This document shows, piece after piece, positions 1 through 10,894 of a DNA stretch of 64,000 bases (position 1 is the stretch's first letter; the number at the start of each line of letters is the position of its first letter). The stretch lies in contig CM053800.1 of NCBI GenBank assembly GCA_028671895.1, positions 20,233,886 to 20,297,885 on the forward strand, given 5' to 3'. A model generated the notes under the pieces. The model was not told the origin of the DNA. It worked only from the letters and a program-made list of their open reading frames with translations, and searched no databases. The position numbers and the translations under genes are program-made. The stretch comes from Oenanthe sinensis (taxonomy: Eukaryota; Streptophyta; Magnoliopsida; Apiales; Apiaceae).

Positions 1-96
1 TACATTTATGAAGTTAAGTACACATTATTAATTATGAATATTCATTAATAACAATAATATGTACACAAACTGAATAATAACAGATAGGTAGCAAAA

Positions 97-3000
97 CTAA
101 CAGGTGTTAAGCATCCCTAATTCACCAACCAATCTAGAAAATGTTGATTCGTCTAGAGGTTTAGTGAATATATCTGCTATTTGACGTTCAGTAGACACAA
201 AATGCAATTCTACAGTTCCATTTTCTACATGCTCTCTAATAAAGTGATACCTGATGTCAATGTGCTTGGTCCTGGAGTGATCCACAGGGTTGTTGGTCAT
301 TGCAATAGCACTTGTGTTGTCACACATGATAGGAATCTTAGATACTTCCACACCGTAGTCCTTGAGTTGGTTCTTCATCCACAGTATCTGGGCCACACAG
401 CTTCCAGCAGCAATATATTCTGTTTCAGCTGTCGAGGTAGATACTGTGTGTTGTTTCTTGCTTTGCCAAGACACCAACCTTCTTCCAAGGAACTGACAGC
501 TTCCTGAAGTGCTCTTCCTATCTATTCTACAACCTGCGTAATCTGAATCCGAATAGCCAACAAGATTAAACCCTGTATCTCTTGGGTACCAAATCCCGAG
601 ATTTGATGTTCCCTTGAGATACCTAAAAATACGCTTTACGGCTATGAGATGTGACTCTCTAGGATCCGGTTGGAACCTTGCACATAGGCACGTAGAGAAC
701 ATAATATCAGGTCTGCTAGCAGTTAAATACAAAAGTGAGCCGATCATACCTCGATAGCTTGAGATGTCTACAGGTTTACCCGCTTTGTCCTCGTCAAGCT
801 TCGTGGCTGTTGCCATAGGAGTCTTTGCTTGTGATACATCTTGGAGACCATACTTCTTCAATAGATCATGAATGTACTTGGTCTGGCAGATAAATATCCC
901 GTCCTTCTTTTGACTAACTTGAATGCCCAGAAAGAACGTCAGCTCTCCCATCATGCTCATTTCATACCTTGATTGCATTAACTTAGCGAACTTAGCACAC
1001 AGTTTCTCATTTGCAGACCCAAAGATAATGTCATCCACATATACCTGCACCATTATTAGATCATCTTTGCATTTCTTGTAGAAAAGCGTCTTGTCGATTA
1101 CTCCTCTGGTGAAACCACTTTCTAGTAAAAAGTCTGACAGAGTTTCATACCACTTCCGCGGAGACTGCTTAAGGCCATATACTGATTTGAAGAGTCGATA
1201 AACATAATCACAATATTTGCTGTCGATAAACCCGGGAGGTTGCTCGACATACACCTCTTCATCCAGTTCACCGTTTAAGAATGCACTCTTGACATCCATT
1301 TGATAGACTTTAAAACCATGATGTGCTGCGAAAGCCAAGAACATCCTTACTGCTTCTAGCCTTGCTACTGGTGCATAGGTTTCATCATAATCAATTCCTT
1401 CTCTTTGAGTATAACCCTTAGCAACCAGGCGAGCTTTATTTCGTGTTACAAATCCGTCTTCATCCAGCTTGTTTCTGAATACCCATTTTGTCCCAACAAC
1501 AGATCTATTCTTTGGTCTGGGTACCAGCTTCCACACCTTCTGCCTTTCAAACTGATTGAGTTCCTCTTGCATAGCAATCACCCAATCAGCTTCATCTAGA
1601 GCTTCTTCCACCACTTTAGGTTCCATCTGGGAAAGGAACACTGAATATAGACATTCATTCTCAGTGGCAACTTCAGCTCTAGCTTTTCCTCTAGTAGTCA
1701 CTCCGGCTTCTGGATCACCAATAATTAGCTCGAACGGATGGTCCTTGTTCCAAGTGCGATCCCTAGCAAATGTTCTTGATGATTCAGCTTGATCTTGTAA
1801 GTGAAGATGACTTAGTCTAGAAGCACTTTCACTAGCTTCTCTTGAGCTAGTACTAGCTCCCCCAGAGTGAGCTGCTCCCCCTGAGTGCATACTGACTCCC
1901 CCTGAGTTAGTGCCAGGTCTGACAGAAGGTGATCCCACAGCCCTAGTGTTTTGAATTTGCGAAACACTAGACTCTTGATTAATTTCATTATTTATCGTTG
2001 GATCACTACCCTGCACTACAGACTCAGGAACTATATCCACTTCATCAATATCCATATTCTCAAATCTTAGGGAAGTGGGCTCACTATCTTCTTTTTGTAT
2101 AGAAGGGAGCTTTGAGTCGTCGAATGTGACATTAAGGCTTTCAACCAACTTGCGATCATTAAGCACCAACACCCTGTACGCTGCTACTACTTCAAGAGAA
2201 TATCCAATGAAAACCCCTTCATCTGCTTTGGCATCAAACTTTCCAAGATGTGCATTGTCTCTTAACACAAAGCATTTGGCACCAAATACGTGAAAGTACT
2301 TGATAGATGGTTTTCGTTTATTCATCATGTAATACGGCGTCTCATTATGGTCCTTTATAATCAGGGTTCTGTTCTGTGTATAACAAGCCGTGCTAACTGC
2401 TTCAGCCCAAAAATATAAAGGAAGTTTTGACTCATACAGCATTGTCCTAGCTGCTTCAACCAGTGTCCTGTTCTTCCTTTCTACCACCCCGTTCTGCTGC
2501 GGTGTTCTCGGTGCTGAATACTGTCGTCTGATCCCTTTAGATATGTAGAAATCCATTAACACTGAGTTCTTGAATTCTGTCCCATTGTCGGATCGGATAG
2601 TCTTCACAGTCAGACTTGCTACATTTTCAATTTCCAGTACATGTCTAATGATCTCATGTGGCACTTCATCTTTCGATGTCACAAACTTTACCCATGTGTA
2701 TTTGGAAAAGTCATCGACAATTACCAGCGCATATCTTTTCCTTGACATTGACATAACATTAACAGGTCCAAACAAATCCATGTGAAGGAGTTGTAGGGGC
2801 TCGGTAATGCTATTCACTTGTTTATCCTTATGCGAGGCTCTTTTTGATTTTCCCATCTCACATGCTTCGCAGAGTCCATCTGGGGTGAACTCCATCTGCG
2901 GCAGCCCTCTCACCAATTCTCTCCTTACGAGATTATTCATTGCTTTAAAGTTCAGGTGAGATAATCTTTTATGCCATAGCCAACTTTCATCAGCAGAAGC

Positions 3001-3441
3001 CTTGCTGTAGAAACACGTGACTTCAGACTGATCAGCAGAATTCATGTCAGCTATGAACAAATTTGACTTCCTTACTCCTTTGAGAGCAAGGCTTCCATCC
3101 TTTTTGCTTCGAATCGAACAATCATGCTTCCCAAAGTTGACGTCAAAACCCCTGTCGGTGAACTGACTAACGCTGAGAAGATTATGTCGCAATCCTTCCA
3201 CAAAAGATACGTCCTCAATGATAACATTTCCACAAACGATCTTGCCATATCCCCTGGTGTAACCTTTGCTGTTATCTCCAAAAGTAACCACGGAGCCGGC
3301 TCTCAACACCAAATCTGTTAGCAGGGACTTATTGCCGGTCATATGCCTCGATGCTCCACTGTCCAGCACCCATATGACTTTACTCTTTTCCTGTTCACTG
3401 CCCTGCAAATCCAGAAAGATTAGGTGTTCTTCGGAACCCAA
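97..3441 (-). CDS. pol: El-A pol: protease, integrase, reverse transcriptase, RNase H
   Basis: Polyprotein of about 1114 residues, the full pol of a copia element. Visible parts: aspartic protease DSGAS (D27); HHCC integrase zinc finger (H157, H162, C191, C194); integrase core D222, D285, E321, with exactly 35 residues between D285 and E321; reverse transcriptase with KARLVAKG and catalytic YVDD at 801-804; RNase H with SDSDYAG and AETEYIAA; and an ending DESTFSRLVGELG typical of Sireviruses. The frame starts at a TTG codon and overlaps the end of gag in the -1 frame. It is open back to about 3459, so pol is most likely made as a gag-pol fusion by frameshifting rather than from its own start. 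Order protease-integrase-RT-RNase H is diagnostic of Ty1/copia. No disabling lesion was seen. It would act in cytoplasmic particles and then at nuclear integration. Confidence 0.95.
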   Translation of the reverse strand: MGSEEHLIFLDLQGSEQEKSKVIWVLDSGASRHMTGNKSLLTDLVLRAGSVVTFGDNSKGYTRGYGKIVCGNVIIEDVSFVEGLRHNLLSVSQFTDRGFDVNFGKHDCSIRSKKDGSLALKGVRKSNLFIADMNSADQSEVTCFYSKASADESWLWHKRLSHLNFKAMNNLVRRELVRGLPQMEFTPDGLCEACEMGKSKRASHKDKQVNSITEPLQLLHMDLFGPVNVMSMSRKRYALVIVDDFSKYTWVKFVTSKDEVPHEIIRHVLEIENVASLTVKTIRSDNGTEFKNSVLMDFYISKGIRRQYSAPRTPQQNGVVERKNRTLVEAARTMLYESKLPLYFWAEAVSTACYTQNRTLIIKDHNETPYYMMNKRKPSIKYFHVFGAKCFVLRDNAHLGKFDAKADEGVFIGYSLEVVAAYRVLVLNDRKLVESLNVTFDDSKLPSIQKEDSEPTSLRFENMDIDEVDIVPESVVQGSDPTINNEINQESSVSQIQNTRAVGSPSVRPGTNSGGVSMHSGGAAHSGGASTSSREASESASRLSHLHLQDQAESSRTFARDRTWNKDHPFELIIGDPEAGVTTRGKARAEVATENECLYSVFLSQMEPKVVEEALDEADWVIAMQEELNQFERQKVWKLVPRPKNRSVVGTKWVFRNKLDEDGFVTRNKARLVAKGYTQREGIDYDETYAPVARLEAVRMFLAFAAHHGFKVYQMDVKSAFLNGELDEEVYVEQPPGFIDSKYCDYVYRLFKSVYGLKQSPRKWYETLSDFLLESGFTRGVIDKTLFYKKCKDDLIMVQVYVDDIIFGSANEKLCAKFAKLMQSRYEMSMMGELTFFLGIQVSQKKDGIFICQTKYIHDLLKKYGLQDVSQAKTPMATATKLDEDKAGKPVDISSYRGMIGSLLYLTASRPDIMFSTCLCARFQPDPRESHLIAVKRIFRYLKGTSNLGIWYPRDTGFNLVGYSDSDYAGCRIDRKSTSGSCQFLGRRLVSWQSKKQHTVSTSTAETEYIAAGSCVAQILWMKNQLKDYGVEVSKIPIMCDNTSAIAMTNNPVDHSRTKHIDIRYHFIREHVENGTVELHFVSTERQIADIFTKPLDESTFSRLVGELGMLNTC

Positions 3442-5969
3442 TGATGTTTGGGCCCGACATCAATAATTTCCTTTTTCTTTTCAGATACAGAAGGCTTTGC
3501 CTTGTTGCCATCAGGGGCATTCATCTTGACTTTGTCTTTTCCCTTGTCAACCTTGACTGGTTTGTCAGGTTTGGGAGTAGACTGGTCACTCCTAACTTTA
3601 GGAGGACTTGAAGTCTTAGTCTTTGACCCCGCATGCTTTTTCTTACCACTACTAGATGTATGTTCAACAGATGCACTAGCAGTATTCATTAAATTAAAAT
3701 AAGCATGCATGATGTTTACAGCACATGGCATACAATTAGGATTATTGCATTTAGCATGATTTGCATGCATGTTAGGCAAAGCAGTAGTTGCAGGCATGGT
3801 ATTACAACCAACAGATTTTTCTTCCTCTACATAGAATGGGCAATAGTAAGACAAATGATCAGTTTGATTACAGATATAACATGCCTTTCTAGCTCGTGTA
3901 GATGTAGATACAGATGCAGGTTCAGTTTTAACTGCCTTTACAGGTGCTTTCATTTGGTCTGACCCTGCTACCCATTGTTTATATGACACCGTCTTAGCCT
4001 CCTTGGTTCCTACACCTCTCTTAGCATAAGCAATCTTACTCGCTCTCTTGGAAGTTATAGGTTCTACTACTTTTTCTTCTGAATCTCTTTCAATTTTAAT
4101 TTCTTGTTCAATTTTAATAGCAACAGGATCTATGGTCCTGGGCTCAAACTGCTTAAAGATAGGTTTTCTAACATCCATTAAAACCTCAGGCACATTTTCT
4201 TTGACTAACACTGGCTCTAACAACTCAGCAGCCCTATTTTTCTTTTTCTGTGTGTAGTCAAGTCCTATGTTTACTTTTTCATTTTTACTCTTGCCTGCCA
4301 GTTTCATGTACATGTCCCTTTCTACGAAAACTTTATTAGCGGCTTCTTCAAAAGATTGACATGTTATTTTAAGCTCAGCTAATTCATTTTTAAGTTCTTC
4401 GTTAAGGTCTTCCCTAATCTTAAGCTTGTGTTCTAAAACGTCTACCTGATTCATTAACTGCCTTTCTTTACTCTCTCCTGATTCTAATTCCTCTACCCTG
4501 GCCTCGAGAAGTCTATTCTTAAGGGAGAGTTTAGCATTTTCCTCATTAACATCAATTAGATTTAGTTGGAGATTGTACATATCTTTAGTCATGGCAGCTA
4601 ATTCATTTTGGTACTCAGGAATAGACATTTCATTTACGGTTAGAATTGGTACCTCTGATTGTTCTGAAGATTTTGCCATTAAAGCGAAATTGCATAGCTC
4701 CTGATCTTCATCTTCATCAGACTCGTCCCAACCCTTCCCTTCAGTCACAACATACGCCCGGCTTCCCTTCTGTTGCTCGCTAACCAAGGCATCATATTTC
4801 TTTTTTAGATCAGCATAGGATTCCTTGGGATGAACGTACTTGGGCTTCTTGCACTCTGTTGCGAAGTGCCCCAATTCATTGCAGTTGTAGCATCTGAACT
4901 TGTTCTTGTCTACCAGGTTAGGTCTGTAGCCACTACCAGATGTGCTACCTCGGCCACTGTAACTTCCCCGACCACTTACACTACTGCCTCTGCTGCTACT
5001 GCTGCCTCTTCGGCTGAAAGAACTACCAACTCGTCCTTTACCACTTCTTTGCTTCCTGAAGCTGATATGAGCAAATTCTCGAGCAATACAAGCGTATGAC
5101 TTGTCTTCTAATTTGTCCAGCTCTTCAAGGGTATAGTATTCATCCTCACTTTCTTCGGATGGATCTTCAATGTCTAATACCACCCTTTCAGGATTAGCAG
5201 TTTTCAATGAGACAGCTGCAAGTGCCTTTACAGCAGACTCTTCAGCTCCAAGTCCAGACTCACTTACCGCTTTGTTTTCTCCACTATTGTAGGATCTTCT
5301 TCTATCATTTTGTTCCTGCTCCAGCTCGTAGGTCTTCAAAACACCATACAGCTTTTCGAGAGAAGTGTTTTTCAAATCTCTTGACTCTCGAATGGCAGTG
5401 ATCCTGTGTTCCAGATGTTTAGGCAAATTCAAGAGAAACTTGATATTTGAATCTGCTAGTGGATAGACTTTATCTCTTATACTCAGCTCGATAAGCAATT
5501 TACTGTAACGTTTGTAAACATCCGCTACGCTTTCTCCTCGTTCGCATCTGAACGATTCATATTCAGATATCAGAATGCGTTTGTGATTATCTCTAACTTC
5601 CTCGGTCCCCTCCATCACCACAGCCAGTTTATCCCACATGGCTTTAGCTGTTTTTAATCCCTTTATTTGAACATAGTACTCTGAGTTTAGGGATTCAATT
5701 ATGACGTTGCGTAACGACGCATCCATACCAACCAATTCTTTATCTGCGTCTGAAAACTCCATTTCCTCTTTAGGAACAGACCGGGATGGTATTAGTATCC
5801 TTCCTTCCATTCGCTCTGGCTCAATTCTCATGGGTATGTATGGACCGTTTTCCAATATTCTCAAGTATACCTTGTTTATTGATTCAAGGTAAGCTCTCAT
5901 CCTTCCGGTCCATTCGTCATAATGTTGTGCATCAAACGGAGGTATCTTAAATCTGTGTGCGGCGGCCAT
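3420..5969 (-). CDS. gag: El-A gag, long Sirevirus form with two zinc knuckles
   Basis: 849-residue capsid/nucleocapsid protein starting at an ATG in good plant context (aaaATGGCC). The N-terminal 250 residues resemble the copia gag (UBN2-type) domain, including LYGVLKTYELEQ. An RGS-rich patch precedes zinc knuckle 1 at about 360-373 (CX2CX4HX4C). Roughly 450-570 is heptad-rich, probably coiled coil. Zinc knuckle 2 is at about 697-710, followed near 738-749 by HX2CX4CX2C, which recurs in El-J gag. The C-terminus is Lys/Ser/Pro rich. At 849 residues it is far longer than the roughly 300-400 residues usual in non-Sirevirus copia gag; a long C-terminal extension is a known Sirevirus trait. The stop overlaps the pol frame (-1). 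Confidence 0.93.
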   Translation of the reverse strand: MAAAHRFKIPPFDAQHYDEWTGRMRAYLESINKVYLRILENGPYIPMRIEPERMEGRILIPSRSVPKEEMEFSDADKELVGMDASLRNVIIESLNSEYYVQIKGLKTAKAMWDKLAVVMEGTEEVRDNHKRILISEYESFRCERGESVADVYKRYSKLLIELSIRDKVYPLADSNIKFLLNLPKHLEHRITAIRESRDLKNTSLEKLYGVLKTYELEQEQNDRRRSYNSGENKAVSESGLGAEESAVKALAAVSLKTANPERVVLDIEDPSEESEDEYYTLEELDKLEDKSYACIAREFAHISFRKQRSGKGRVGSSFSRRGSSSSRGSSVSGRGSYSGRGSTSGSGYRPNLVDKNKFRCYNCNELGHFATECKKPKYVHPKESYADLKKKYDALVSEQQKGSRAYVVTEGKGWDESDEDEDQELCNFALMAKSSEQSEVPILTVNEMSIPEYQNELAAMTKDMYNLQLNLIDVNEENAKLSLKNRLLEARVEELESGESKERQLMNQVDVLEHKLKIREDLNEELKNELAELKITCQSFEEAANKVFVERDMYMKLAGKSKNEKVNIGLDYTQKKKNRAAELLEPVLVKENVPEVLMDVRKPIFKQFEPRTIDPVAIKIEQEIKIERDSEEKVVEPITSKRASKIAYAKRGVGTKEAKTVSYKQWVAGSDQMKAPVKAVKTEPASVSTSTRARKACYICNQTDHLSYYCPFYVEEEKSVGCNTMPATTALPNMHANHAKCNNPNCMPCAVNIMHAYFNLMNTASASVEHTSSSGKKKHAGSKTKTSSPPKVRSDQSTPKPDKPVKVDKGKDKVKMNAPDGNKAKPSVSEKKKEIIDVGPKHHWVPKNT

Positions 5970-6466
5970 TTTAATAAAGTTTAAAATTAAGATAATACAC
6001 TTTTCAAATTACAATAAATTGTATTTACTTGAAAAATTAATTATCTCACTTTAAATATCCAACACTTAATATTCAATGAATTTTGCACTTAAGATTCAAG
6101 CAAGTTAGTTCTAATCACAGGAACAGTAGCAGGGTCAACAATTTTTCAAGTCCAAACAAAAAGGTGTCCACTATCTAGTTGGCAGAAGTTCGAAATTGTC
6201 CTTTTTGTTTAGTCAATCAGTTGATTCCAGTTTTGACCACAGAAAAATCCACAAAGCTCTAAAGTACAATATTTTGGAATTTTGTACAAATATTCCTTAC
6301 ACCATTACTTAGAACTTTTTAGATCTATGACTTTTCCAGGAAGAAACAAACAAAAACTTTCGGCACAAACTTCAAGAAAAAAATGGATCTGGGATTTTCA
6401 AGAACCAACTCAAACAACACAATAGGATCTCTGTTAGATGTGTTTAACAGAGGCTTTGATACCAAT
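5970..6466 (-). other. El-A leader and primer binding site
   Basis: Untranslated leader between the 5' LTR and gag. The primer binding site is the reverse complement of 6453-6464 (TGGTATCAAAGC), two bases after the LTR end. It matches the 3' end of plant initiator Met-tRNA except for one G-to-A change relative to the El-H site (TGGTATCAGAGC). No ORF of note. Confidence 0.85.
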
Positions 6467-7748
6467 TGTTAGGTCCAAAGTGTTGTAGAGGGGGGGGGGT
6501 GAATACAACTGTTTAAAATTTATGAGAGAATAAACAATATGCAGGTAATAAATGATGACACAGAATTTCAAGAATATATCATTATATTCATTGATGGATT
6601 TGCTACAACATTCATAAAAGCATCATGATCAGTTGAACAATAAATACAGCAATTAAAGCTAGATTCAACTGATCCTCTCTCTCACTTTTTGTTTTACAGT
6701 AAATGCTCTCACTTAAAATTATCGTTGAAAAATACAGAGATAAAAGTCTATCTACTAATAAAAACAAAGTGTTGCTTTTATAATGTCATGTAGTCTTGAT
6801 CTTGTCCTTTTTGTGTACGTGGCCCAATCAGGACTTCGACAACAAAAAGTACTTTCCCAACAACTCTGGATCAACCGTTCACAATAAGCCACTTGTCCCT
6901 TGAACATTAAATGTTACCTATCCACCCGCATCTCGATCTTCGCCTGGACCCATCTCGATCTCGATCTTCGCCTGGACCCATCTCGATCTCGATCTGTGTA
7001 AATCTCGATCTCGATCTGGGAGAATCTCGATCTCGATCTATGAAGATCTCGATCTCGATCTATGAAGATCTCGATCTCGATCTGGGAGAATCTCGATCTC
7101 GATCTACCGTGGATCGAGATTTTGCCTTTGCAATGTTTTACTTTAATTGTAAATCTTGACCCGCATCTCGATCTGCCGTGGATCGACATTTGCCTTGGCA
7201 AATATGCACACATCCAATGTTGACTTTCTTTAGTGACTAATTGAGGATTAACCTATAAGAGCAAGTTTCCCTAGCTTCTTCAATTTCTTTTCCTCACTCA
7301 ATTCAAATGAGATCTTCTATTACTGACATGAACTTACCTCCAATGTCCTGACACTTGATGCAATGGTCTGGTTCATAAGTGACTAGTCTTGTAGGGGTTC
7401 TTGCTTCTGAATGTCAGTTCTCATTTGTTGATTAACCTTTACATTATCCAGATGTTCATATACATTACATGAAATCACTTTGGTCTTCTTGATACTTCTT
7501 TGACATTAATTTGATTCTCCATTAGATAAGTTAGGGCATGAGCAATACTCAGATTGAACTTCTTCTCACTTATGCATCCTTGATTAACCAAATTAGTTAC
7601 TTGTAGTTACCAAGTATCATTGCCATTTCTTCAGTTGATTGATTCCATGTGCTTCTTCAGTTTCTCTTGTTTTGCTGTTGTTTTATCTTTTACTTAGTTG
7701 AGTTACATAGTAATTAAGTGTTACAAGTTAATACACCTATGCCTTTCA
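6467..7748 (-). repeat. El-A 5' LTR (1282 bp)
   Basis: On the minus strand it begins TGAAAGGCATAGG and ends GGACCTAACA. It matches both El-H LTRs along its length. A TATA box (TATAAAA) lies at 6776-6782 on the minus strand, followed toward the LTR end by a long C-tract (seen as g-tract near 6490-6498) and CTCTACAAC. A GATCGAG array fills about 6930-7190. ORFs in this array rich in RSRS or DRDRD are repeat artefacts. Confidence 0.92.
6930..7190. repeat. GATCGAG array inside El-A LTR
   Basis: Tandem and dispersed copies of agatcgagatcgagat (as its complement atctcgatctcgatct), spaced by short linkers such as tatgaa, gggaga and tgtgta. Both GATC and TCGA are self-complementary, so the block is rich in short palindromes. 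The same array is in the El-H and El-E LTRs and in the El-H pol-ORF3 spacer. Confidence 0.9.
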
Positions 7749-9396
7749 CTATGATAAATTCTTGCTCCCAACAATAAGATACTACTAAAATTACAAATCT
7801 AAAGAGTATTCAGACTGACTGGCCAGGCCGGTGGAAGCATTGCCAAGAGGCTAACCACTTTTCTAGACACCAATCTAAATGGCCAGGTAAGCTGCACGCT
7901 TTCCTAGACACCAACGCAAGAATACTCAAAGATGTGTTATTTTAGATCTATTCTATTACATCAGATCATAATCTAAATTGAATACAATTCGAATTACAAG
8001 ATTACAATCAAAATAGAAATCAAAAATTAAAACTAATCATGATCAACCCTCATGATTTAATTTACAACCACGATAAACCACGTGGGATCCAAAAACATAA
8101 TTACAACCATGGCCATAATAGTGGATAACAACCTGCATCAAAAAAACAATACAAACTCACCACTATATACATACATAATTACGACATGGACATCATATCA
8201 TATAACGCAGAACCCTAGAACCTGGCTCTTGATGCCAATTATTGGGACAATCGAATCATGATGCTGCGTTTTATGATATGAAAACGAACGAGTTTGAATA
8301 GAAAATTAACCTTAATCGCTACGGCGCAAGCGATTCAAATCCACGTCTTCTACTGTATTCCCGTATTCACCTTGAGCGAAGTGTGGCCTTCGATCATCCC
8401 AAGGTTGCCTCCCTTCTAGCTTTGAGATCTTGGAACCCTAGTTCTTGGTTGCCTCCTTGAACGGCTGCTCACAAAAACCCTAGTATTTCCAACTCATAGC
8501 TAGAAGAGAATAAGATGAATATATAGGCTACAGTAGGGATCCTGGATAATTAGGTCGGGCCTTCCAATGACATTCTGGGTCAAGCCCAATGTCATTAAAT
8601 ATTAATTCAATCCACTAAAGAATTAATATTTGCACTACCTCTCCTAATGCCGTAATTTAATTATTTAATTCGGCTCCAATATTATTTGCTTATTAAATTC
8701 CCCATGTTTAAGATATCGAATGTCCATTAATTAAATTAATTTCTGATAATTAATTTAATCAATATCTTTTATCCTTGATCATCCACTCAACCTTATAATT
8801 ATGCAAGAACAAATCTGCCTGCAGGACTAAAGCATAATTATCTTTATGAGCTTTCAAGAGGACATCATCACCCGAATATTTTCGGACACGGTTTCCTTTT
8901 ATAGTCAATATCCCACTCTGAATGCAATGTCATTGTCCAAAACATAATATTGTGATTAACAAAAAATCACATCACATATGAATCAAAACATGTGCATTGC
9001 ATACAAGTGTCAATCACTGTATCCGGATTAAGAACCTAAGCAATAATAATATTATAGAATCTTAGTTCTTCTTTATTATCAGAATAGAAGAACAATTCTA
9101 ATATTTTAATCCCGTTCAATATACACAAAGCATACAAGTATTATTCAATAATCAAGATAGATTATTTCCAAATAATACTTCAGTCATTCCAGTGGTTTGT
9201 TTAACTCCACTTAAACTGTGAACATTTATTATATTATATATAGACACTGACAATCTAATCTTCTGTTATCCCATTTGATACTAGATTATCCACAATATAT
9301 AATATACAAACAGTGTTAAAATACGCATTCAAGATTCTCAATAAAAAAAGACAATGTCATATACTTCAAACGAATAGTTCAGTATACTCCCTAACA
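7749..9396 (-). mobile_element. El-B: Ty1/copia-like element, only 5' LTR and leader in window
   Basis: Minus-strand LTR element. Its 5' LTR (8240-9396) is followed on the left by a primer site (reverse complement of about 8226-8237, TGGCATCAAGAG) and leader sequence 7754-8239, where El-A is inserted. No coding sequence is visible, so the lineage is unassigned; the primer-site form and LTR length fit copia. Bases 9397-9401 (gtatt) should be its right target duplication. It interrupts the El-C coding frame just after the integrase zinc-finger region. Confidence 0.75.
8240..9396 (-). repeat. El-B 5' LTR (1157 bp)
   Basis: On the minus strand it starts TGTTAGGGAGTATAC and ends TTGTCCCAATA, where the expected terminal CA appears to have decayed to TA. 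The end lies two bases from the primer site. A TATA-like stretch (TATATATT) is near 8517-8524. Only one copy is in the window. Confidence 0.78.
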
Positions 9397-10894
9397 GTAT
9401 TAGCTCTAGACGTTCAGTGGCCCTTTGACCCTTACCAGTGAAAGGGGCTTTAGTCATTTTACCAAGCAAACAAGATTCGCATTCTTGGTATGATTCAAAA
9501 TCAAACTTATCCAAATATCCATCCTTATGTAATATGGATATGCGTTTCTCATTTATATGGCCTAGACGACAATGCCAGAGGTATGTTTAATTTGAGTCAT
9601 TAACTTTAAGTCGTTTATTTTCTATATTACAGACAGGATTATCTAAGTCAAGAACATATAAACCATTAAACAAACGCGCAACACCATAGGTTAAATCATT
9701 CAAAGCAAAAGAGCAACTGTTGTTCTTTATTATAAACGAAAAACCTTTCTTGTCGAAACAAGAAATAGAAATAATGTTTCTGCGAATCGCAGGCACGTAA
9801 TAACAATTTTCCAGTTCTAAAACTAGCCCAGAGGGCAAAGATAAATAATATGTTCCTACATCTAAAGCAGCAACTCTTGCTCCATTGGCAACTCGTAGGT
9901 CCATTTCTCCTTTAGCCAATGTCCTACTTCTCTGCATTTCCTGCACATTTATACAAATGTGAGAAGCACATCCAGTATCCAATACCCAAGATGTAGAAAT
10001 AGACAGATTGACTTCTATAACATATATACCTGAAGTAGAAGCTTGCTCAGCCCTCTTCTTCTTCAGATCCTCCAAGTAAACTGAACAGTTTCTCTTCCAG
10101 TGACCAGTTTTCTTACAGTAGTGACATTCACCCTTAGCGACCCCACCTTTAGGCTTTAAAGCCTGTTTGGGACCTGACTTTGGCTTGGGTGTAGAATCAG
10201 AACCTGTCTTCTTCTTACCCTTCCACTTGCCTTTCCTTTTGGCCTTACCTTTATTGCCCACCATCAGTATGGGAGCAGGTTCAGTCGTCTTCATGTTGGT
10301 CTCATATGTTCTCAACATAGCCAACAATTCAGTAGGTGTTTTGTCAAATTCATTCATGTTGTAGTTTATGATAAACTGGGTGAATTTGTTGTTCAAAGAA
10401 TTGATGATTAGGTCAATACCAATTTCCTGAATAATCGGGAAACCCAAAGTATCAAGATACTCAATGTAACCAATCATCTTCAGAACATGTGGGCCAACTG
10501 GTTCACTTGCCCCTTGTTTGCAATTAAAAAGTGACTTGCTCGTGTTGAACCTTTCTTGACGAGTTTGGCTTGCAAACATGCTTTGCAAGTGCTCATAGAT
10601 AGTATATGCATCCATATGCACATGCTGTCTTTGAAGCTCAGCACTCATAGTTGCCAACATAAGACATGCAACATCAGTTACATCATTCTCATCCTTTGTG
10701 TGGGCCGCTCGTTCCTCAACAGTAGCGCCCTCAGGAAGGGGACCTGCCGGAGGAATATCAATGACATGAAGCTTGCGCTCCTGCCTGAGGACAATCCTCA
10801 AATTCCTCTGCTAGTCTAGGAAGTTGTTTCCTCCTGTCAGCTTATCCTTCTCAAGGACAGATCGTACGGATAGTGTGTTTGTGTTGTTTGTCAT
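9397..10894 (-). pseudogene. El-C gag-protease frame with start of integrase, two in-frame stops
   Basis: The gag ATG is at 10892-10894 (MTNNTNTLSVR). An in-frame TAG at 10811-10813, 27 codons in, replaces what is usually a Trp in this family. The open part (9587-10801, 404 codons) has a UBN2-type gag domain, one zinc knuckle CHYCKKTGHWKRNC, then aspartic protease LDTGCASH. A TAA at 9587-9589 follows, after which the same frame continues into the LWHCRLGHIN and CESCLLGKM signatures of the integrase zinc finger before El-B cuts it at 9396. Gag and protease are in one frame, as in most non-Sirevirus copia elements. Two nonsense codons make this copy non-functional. Confidence 0.87.

Larger units (their letters stand above)
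1..7748 (-). mobile_element. El-A: Sirevirus-type Ty1/copia retrotransposon, left end outside window
   Basis: Minus-strand element. Reading leftward from the right end it has a 5' LTR (6467-7748), primer site, leader, gag (3420-5969) and pol (97-3441). The region after pol, any ORF3 and the 3' LTR lie beyond position 1. Bases 1-96 are AT-rich post-pol sequence with no gene visible. Gag and pol have no stop or frameshift, so this copy looks coding-competent over what is visible. It is nearly identical to El-H, in opposite orientation. The right flank, bases 7749-7753 (ctatg), should be one copy of its 5-bp target duplication; the partner is off-window. It sits in the leader of El-B, so it is younger than El-B. 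Confidence 0.93.

Noticed and set aside
6930..7190. Regularly spaced repeats that might suggest a CRISPR array
   Set aside because: Repeat units are short, of irregular spacing, with no unique spacers and no cas genes; the context is a plant LTR.
6911..7213. ORFs on both strands encoding RSRSRF/DRDRD-rich peptides, resembling SR-type proteins; also 27623-27847 and 24574-24807
   Set aside because: They are translations of the GATCGAG array in the LTRs. The open frames arise from the repeat having no stop in most frames, and they lack conserved starts.
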